From Verrucomicrobiota bacterium (GTDB taxonomy: Bacteria > Verrucomicrobiota > Verrucomicrobiia > Opitutales > UBA953): a stretch of DNA of 55,497 nt. Location: positions 1 to 55,497 of the forward strand of contig SUVQ01000012.1 of NCBI GenBank assembly GCA_015061905.1, written 5' to 3'. Shown piece after piece: positions 52,132 through 55,497 of this stretch. Positions within the stretch are counted from its first letter, which is position 1. Each line of letters starts with the position of its first letter. Under the pieces are notes generated by a model, which ran no database searches, was not told the DNA's origin, and saw only the letters and a list, made by a program, of their open reading frames with translations. A program made the translations under genes and the position numbers.

Positions 52132-52911
52132 TTACTTTCGACTCCGGCGAGAAGCGACAAACGCAAGCGCGCCAAGTCCCGCGAGCAACCCGAACGCCGA
52201 CGGCTCGGGAAGTGCCGTGTTCGTTTTTTGCAAAACATATTTTTGAACGGCGATCCCGCTTCCGACCGATGCCGTCAGCGATTTATCAATAGGATTGCTT
52301 GCCGAATCTCCGAAAAACCTCAAGCCGATGAGCGTCGTAGCGACTTCGCCCGCGAGCTTTAAGTCGTATTCGTAATGTTTGTTTAATTCCGGGACATATA
52401 CGGAAACGCTGTCTTTGCCGGAAGAAGAAGTCGTCAGCGTAATTTCGTAAGTAAAACTTCCGGCTCGAGGCAAAGTCGGCTCCAAAACCGTAATGTTGGG
52501 CAACGCGGTGAGCGGATTGGCGGTAAAAGCGAAATCCGGCACGTAGACGGAAGTTGAAGCGAAGAAGTTTCCTTTCACTTCGGAAACGTTCAAATGCGCC
52601 GTCTCGGATTTTCCGATAACCAGCGAGTAATCCTTCCCGTTGATTCCGAACATGACTTGCGCCTTGTTGTTAATATACGTCGTTCCGCCGTAATTTACGG
52701 AAAAGCCGAAAACGTATTTGGCATCTTCGTTGAAGTTTATGGCATAATTCGCGGTTTTTTCCGTAGTATCAAAAGTCCACCCGTTTGTCGCAAGCGTAGT
52801 TCCGGAAAAGAATTTTTGGAGTCCGCCGGATTTTACCCAAACTTCTTCCGCATTTGCCGTTCCCGCAAAAAATGCAAGAAACGAAGTGGTGATGATTGCT
52901 TTATTTTTCAT
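52132..52911 (-). CDS. PEP-CTERM secreted protein, beta-rich
   Basis: A 259-residue exported protein with a signal peptide (MKNKAIITTSFLAFFAGTANA) and a beta-sandwich-like body (YVFGFSVNYGGTTYINNKAQ, VATTLIGLRFFGDSAS). It ends LPEPSAFGLLAGLGALAF followed by a basic stretch, the third PEP-CTERM tail in the window. No enzyme motif is seen, so it may be a structural or binding surface protein. Start 52911 is fixed by the signal peptide. Upstream lies an AT-rich stretch, then tRNA-Val on the same strand. Confidence 0.83.
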   Translation of the reverse strand: MKNKAIITTSFLAFFAGTANAEEVWVKSGGLQKFFSGTTLATNGWTFDTTEKTANYAINFNEDAKYVFGFSVNYGGTTYINNKAQVMFGINGKDYSLVIGKSETAHLNVSEVKGNFFASTSVYVPDFAFTANPLTALPNITVLEPTLPRAGSFTYEITLTTSSSGKDSVSVYVPELNKHYEYDLKLAGEVATTLIGLRFFGDSASNPIDKSLTASVGSGIAVQKYVLQKTNTALPEPSAFGLLAGLGALAFVASRRSRK

Positions 52912-53073
52912 GATTTTATTTTTCCTATTTTTAGTGTTATGCGTTTTAACGGCACCGTGCCGAAAAAAACGCCGCAACAAAAATAGTATTGTTTATTGAT
53001 GAGCAATCAAATAACCACCAAAATAATAAGTTTTCTAAAAAACCTACAAATAGCGGCTTCCCTCAGGAACAAA

Positions 53074-53150
53074 TGGTGGTCGCGGCAGGACTCGAACCTG
53101 TGACCCCAGCAATGTGAATGCTGTGCTCTAACCAACTGAGCTACGCGACC
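53074..53150 (-). tRNA. tRNA-Val (anticodon CAC)
   Basis: A 77-nt cloverleaf: acceptor GGTCGCG/CGCGACC, D stem GCTC/GAGC, anticodon stem CAGCA/TGCTG around loop TTCACAT (anticodon CAC, reads GUG), T loop TTCGAGT, encoded CCA. It stands alone between a PEP-CTERM gene and rny. Confidence 0.94.
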
Positions 53151-53353
53151 AAAACGTGAGGATTGATTCTGCCTTTTTTGCCGAGGCGTTGCAAGAAACT
53201 TTTTATTCGCACGTTCCCGGAAATTTTTCTTGCGCAGAATTACGTAATAAACAAAACTTTTTTCGTTTTCGTTTCTCCGTCGCACCGTTCCCCATCTTTT
53301 CGAGAGAATTTCATCCGTATTTTTCGGCAATAAATTCTTAAATTTCAGTTCCG
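53151..53353. other. Divergent intergenic region of tRNA-Val and rny
   Basis: The 203 bases contain no gene I can support, two motif-like copies (near 53214 and 53287), and must hold the promoters of tRNA-Val (minus) and rny (plus). I cannot assign -35/-10 boxes with confidence. Confidence 0.35.
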
Positions 53354-54898
53354 GTGATCGATTATTTGCAAGAGATGGTGTTCATTGTCTACGCAGTATT
53401 AAGCGTGGTCATTTTCGTTTTTATGTTTTCTCGGCTTCGCAAAATGCGGGGCTACGAGATAGAAGCGCATCATCGCAAACAGGAGCTTGAAATTGCTAAG
53501 CGAGAAGCGGAACTCGCCGCCCGCGACATTCGTTCCCAAGCCGAAGAAAATGCACAAAAACGCATTGCCGAAGCGGAGAAAATGATCGAGGAACGCAAAA
53601 TCGCCGCGCAAAAAATCGAGCAAACCGCGATGGAAGTTCAAGCGCGCGCCGCAGAACTTTCCGTCAAACTCGACGAACGCCTCGTCTCTCTGAGAAAGGA
53701 CGAAGAAAACCTTGTCGCCGAAAAAAAATCGCTCGATGAGTTGCGGGAACGCTACGAAAACAAGCTGCTCGATGTCGCCAAACTTTCCCGCGAAGCTGCC
53801 CGTGACGCCGCCGTAGCCCTCGAAATCGAAAACGCACGCGAAGACACGCGTAAAATCCGCCGGGAAATTCTCGAAAAAGCCGAGGACGAATTTTCCATGG
53901 AAGCGCATCGCATTCTGATTGATACGATGCAACGTATCGCCCCGCGCGTAAACGAACAGGACATGTCCGAACTCGTTCCGATTCCCTCCGAGGAAACCAA
54001 AGGTCGCCTCATCGGGCGCGAAGGGCGCAACATCAAGTGCTTTGAACAGGTTACCGGTGCCACGCTGATTATTGACGACACGCCGGGCTCCGTTCTCGTT
54101 TCCTGTTTTGATCCGTTCCGCCGCCGCGTCGCCGCCCTCGCCTTGCGTCGCCTCATCGCCGACGGGCGCATTCACCCGCAAAGCATCGAACACTTCGTAA
54201 AATCTTCCCACGAAGAACTTCTCGGGAACGCCATCGAAACCGGAACGAAAGCCTGCGAAGATCTCGGAATTTTCCATGTAGACGAACGCCTTTTGGAATT
54301 GCTCGGCAAGCTTCAGTTCCGGCTTTCCATCAACCAAAACACGCTCACCCACTCCGTGGAAACCGCTCAGCTTTGCGGGATTTTGGCATCGGAGCTCGGG
54401 CTCAACGTTTCGACCGCCACGCGCGCCGGGCTCTTTCACGACATCGGAAAAGCCCTCGATGCGGAAAACGAAACCGCTCACGCACTCGCGGGAGCGCGCA
54501 TTTTGAAACAGGCGGGAGAATCCGCCGAGGTTATCAACGCCGTCGAAAGCCACCATCGCGAAGTCGGGCACACAACCATCTACGGACCGCTTCTCATGCT
54601 TGCGGACTCCATCTCCGCCACGCGTCCGGGCGCGCGCTCCAGCACGCGGGAAGGCTACGCCGAGCGTATTCGTAGCCTCGAAGCCATCGCGCGCAGGTTC
54701 GACGGCGTAATCGACGCATTCGCAATTCAGGCGGGACACGAAGTGCGCGTCATCGTTTCCAGCGAAGAAGTCAACGATAGCGAAACCCGCGTTCTCGCGC
54801 AAAAAATCCGCATGACGATTGAAGATGAACTGATGTATCCGGGCAAAATCCGCGTCGTTGTCATTCGCGAACTTCGCGTCACGGAAGAAGCGCTTTAA
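53354..54898 (+). CDS. rny: Ribonuclease Y
   Basis: A 514-residue membrane-anchored endoribonuclease that starts mRNA decay in bacteria that use it instead of, or beside, RNase E. Domains: a membrane helix at about residues 8-26 (MVFIVYAVLSVVIFVFMF), a long coiled coil to about 190, a KH domain near 205-270 (GRLIGREGRNIKCFEQVTG), and an HD domain near 335-430 with THSVETAQ and LFHDIGKAL (the metal His-Asp pair). Length is normal. GTG 53354 (MIDYLQE) is preferred to ATG 53375 because the latter has no workable ribosome site and would trim the membrane segment's lead-in. Confidence 0.95.
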   Translation: MIDYLQEMVFIVYAVLSVVIFVFMFSRLRKMRGYEIEAHHRKQELEIAKREAELAARDIRSQAEENAQKRIAEAEKMIEERKIAAQKIEQTAMEVQARAAELSVKLDERLVSLRKDEENLVAEKKSLDELRERYENKLLDVAKLSREAARDAAVALEIENAREDTRKIRREILEKAEDEFSMEAHRILIDTMQRIAPRVNEQDMSELVPIPSEETKGRLIGREGRNIKCFEQVTGATLIIDDTPGSVLVSCFDPFRRRVAALALRRLIADGRIHPQSIEHFVKSSHEELLGNAIETGTKACEDLGIFHVDERLLELLGKLQFRLSINQNTLTHSVETAQLCGILASELGLNVSTATRAGLFHDIGKALDAENETAHALAGARILKQAGESAEVINAVESHHREVGHTTIYGPLLMLADSISATRPGARSSTREGYAERIRSLEAIARRFDGVIDAFAIQAGHEVRVIVSSEEVNDSETRVLAQKIRMTIEDELMYPGKIRVVVIRELRVTEEAL

Positions 54899-54912
54899 AC
54901 GCTTTCCCGCCA

Positions 54913-54944
54913 CGGGAACGAAAATAAAGCTTTCCGTTCCCGTT
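54913..54944 (+). terminator. Possible terminator after rny, inverted motif pair
   Basis: ACGGGAACG (from 54913) faces CGTTCCCGT (to 54944) across AAAATAAAGCTTTC. The stem is plausible but no T run follows on the plus strand, so termination is uncertain. Confidence 0.45.
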
Positions 54945-54977
54945 GCGAAAATTTACGCTGAGAAAAAAGATTTCTCC

Positions 54978-55052
54978 GTCCCGGTAGTTCAACGGATAGA
55001 ACCGCGGTTTCCTAAACCGTTAATCCGAGTTCGATTCTCGGTCGGGGCGCCA
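54978..55052 (+). tRNA. tRNA-Arg (anticodon CCT)
   Basis: A 75-nt cloverleaf: acceptor GTCCCGG/TCGGGGC, D stem GTTC/GAAC, anticodon stem GCGGT/ACCGT around loop TTCCTAA (anticodon CCT, reads AGG), T stem CCGAG/CTCGG, and encoded GCCA end. It is 80 bases downstream of rny on the same strand and may be read with it. Confidence 0.93.
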
Positions 55053-55097
55053 GAAAAATTTGCGGCTAAATCCCGCACGGAACAAGCACTGCCGCAC

Positions 55098-55119
55098 TCA
55101 TTCCGTGAATGATTTTTTT
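55098..55119 (+). terminator. Intrinsic terminator after tRNA-Arg
   Basis: TCATTC-CGT-GAATGA (55098-55112) followed by seven T (55113-55119). Confidence 0.8.
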
Positions 55120-55363
55120 GTCGGGCGGGCAAAATGTGCAAAGCGCTCCGCCGAGCGTCGCACGGGAACGCGTTCAGGATTCCCATTGAAGGACCAATCA
55201 ACTCAAGGTTTACGCAGGGCTTATGTCTTCTGCTAACATCGTCAATTGAAAGAGGAAAATGCCAATTGAGGTTATTCTCGAAAATTTACGAACCAGCTCG
55301 GAAGCCAGGCTATCATCTTCGCAACCGCAAATGCGATTGAATATTCGACACCTCGTGCCGAAA

Positions 55364-55441
55364 GTGTGATTATTTTTTCAAAATCTCATACAGAAAATGT
55401 GTGATTATCACCAAAATCTCGTATAGAAAACGTGATTTTTC
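55364..55441. repeat. Two and a partial copy of a 33-35-base direct repeat
   Basis: Unit 1 (55364-55398) and unit 2 (55399-55431) both begin GTGTGATTAT and share CAAAATCTC, then ATACAGAAAA or GTATAGAAAA. A third partial copy begins GTGATTTTT at 55432. The repeats lie about 60 bases upstream of a probable gene start at the window edge and could be operator-like or the end of a mobile element. Confidence 0.8.
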
Positions 55442-55485
55442 CTTTTGTTTTTCTCATGATTCTACTATTCTGAGTTCTATAACAC

Positions 55486-55497
55486 AGGAGAATAGGT
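55486..55497 (+). promoter_or_regulatory. Ribosome binding site of a gene running off the window
   Basis: AGGAG (55486-55490) is followed after AATAG by GT at the window end, as would be expected for a GTG start codon. Upstream TACTAT and TATAAC could be -10 boxes. The gene itself lies outside. Confidence 0.45.

Larger units (their letters stand above)
941..55170. repeat. Dispersed iterated motif CGGGAACG / CGTTCCCG
   Basis: A non-palindromic octamer, most often extended to GCGGGAACGC, recurs across the window in both orientations, in genes and between genes. A hand count of the core GGGAACG/CGTTCCC gives about 218 copies (about 99 forward, 119 reverse; allow 5-10% error), one per about 255 bases; base composition predicts about 7-8. 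Pairs in inverted orientation make up several terminator stems (about 6889-6920, 8000-8031, 19303-19330, 25251-25280, 52064-52094). In genes it is read in every frame, often as Ala-Gly-Thr or Val-Pro-Ala. Function is unknown. The pattern resembles DNA uptake sequences more than Chi or KOPS sites, which are strand-biased, or HIP1, which is palindromic. Confidence 0.93.
55053..55497. other. Repeat-bearing right edge without a clear gene
   Basis: After tRNA-Arg the 445 bases show a terminator hairpin, one motif copy near 55162, two 33-35-base direct repeats, and AT-rich sequence ending in a ribosome site. Open frames here are short and unconvincing. Sparse motif and AT-richness suggest foreign or mobile DNA beside a tRNA. 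Confidence 0.45.

Noticed and set aside
941..55170. CGGGAACG as a Chi-like or KOPS-like polar signal
   Set aside because: Copies are close to equal on both strands and occur as inverted pairs, unlike polar recombination or segregation signals. Replication direction is not known from this window, so this is not fully excluded.
55134..55340. A 68-codon frame at the right edge
   Set aside because: No ribosome site, no recognisable features, and it crosses unrelated composition changes.
55364..55441. CRISPR array
   Set aside because: Two adjacent units with no distinct spacers; no cas gene in the window.

Overview
The window reads as chromosomal DNA of a Gram-negative, anaerobic, probably gut- or host-associated member of the Verrucomicrobiota, most likely Opitutae/Opitutales. 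This is inferred, not proven. Grounds: three proteins carry a near-identical PEP-CTERM tail (PEPSAFGLLAGLGAL..., basic end); there are LPS-modifying genes (outer membrane); pyruvate is handled by a ferredoxin oxidoreductase (anaerobe); and an alpha-L-fucosidase and an IdeS/Mac-like cysteine protease suggest contact with host glycans or host proteins.

Layout. 1-1.47 kb: tRNA-Ala followed by a decayed phage/ICE-type polyvalent protein gene. 1.5-12.6 kb: nifJ, folE2, a sugar cluster (HAD phosphatase, aldose 1-epimerase, AGE epimerase), aroC, and a CobW-like/ATP-grasp pair. 12.6-19.1 kb: one giant membrane protein built of repeated modules. 19.4-30.3 kb: PEP-CTERM protein, a hypothetical protein, a tiny lipoprotein, an AmpG-like transporter, an M16 peptidase, serS, ndk, ispG, a low-molecular-weight phosphatase and a lipoprotein. 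30.4-32.7 kb: hisD and the IdeS-like protease. 33-39 kb: an envelope/LPS locus (kinase-glycosidase fusion, GT32-like transferase, YejM-like protein, RfaY-like kinase). 39-48.6 kb: GH29 fucosidase, nadA, LysE exporter, FAD reductase, metal P-type ATPase, tatD, an acidic membrane protein, comF. 48.7-55.5 kb: two further PEP-CTERM proteins, tRNA-Val, rny, tRNA-Arg, and a repeat-bearing right edge where a new gene seems to begin.

The most striking signal is not a gene. The short motif CGGGAACG (reverse complement CGTTCCCG) is scattered over nearly the whole window on both strands. I hand-counted about 218 copies of the 7-mer core GGGAACG/CGTTCCC (roughly 99 forward, 119 reverse) where about 7-8 are expected by chance. 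It lies inside most genes and repeatedly occurs as inverted pairs that form intergenic terminator hairpins. That is the classic arrangement of DNA uptake sequences in Neisseria and Pasteurellaceae. I know of no such system described in this phylum, so a DNA-uptake-like (or other genome-marking) iterated motif is my main candidate for an undescribed system. The competence-type gene comF is in the window, but this is only weak support.

Other leads are the IdeS-like protease, the fusion of an LPS-type kinase with a clan GH-A-like glycosidase, the 2,168-residue repeat protein, and a YejM homologue with an apparently intact metal site.
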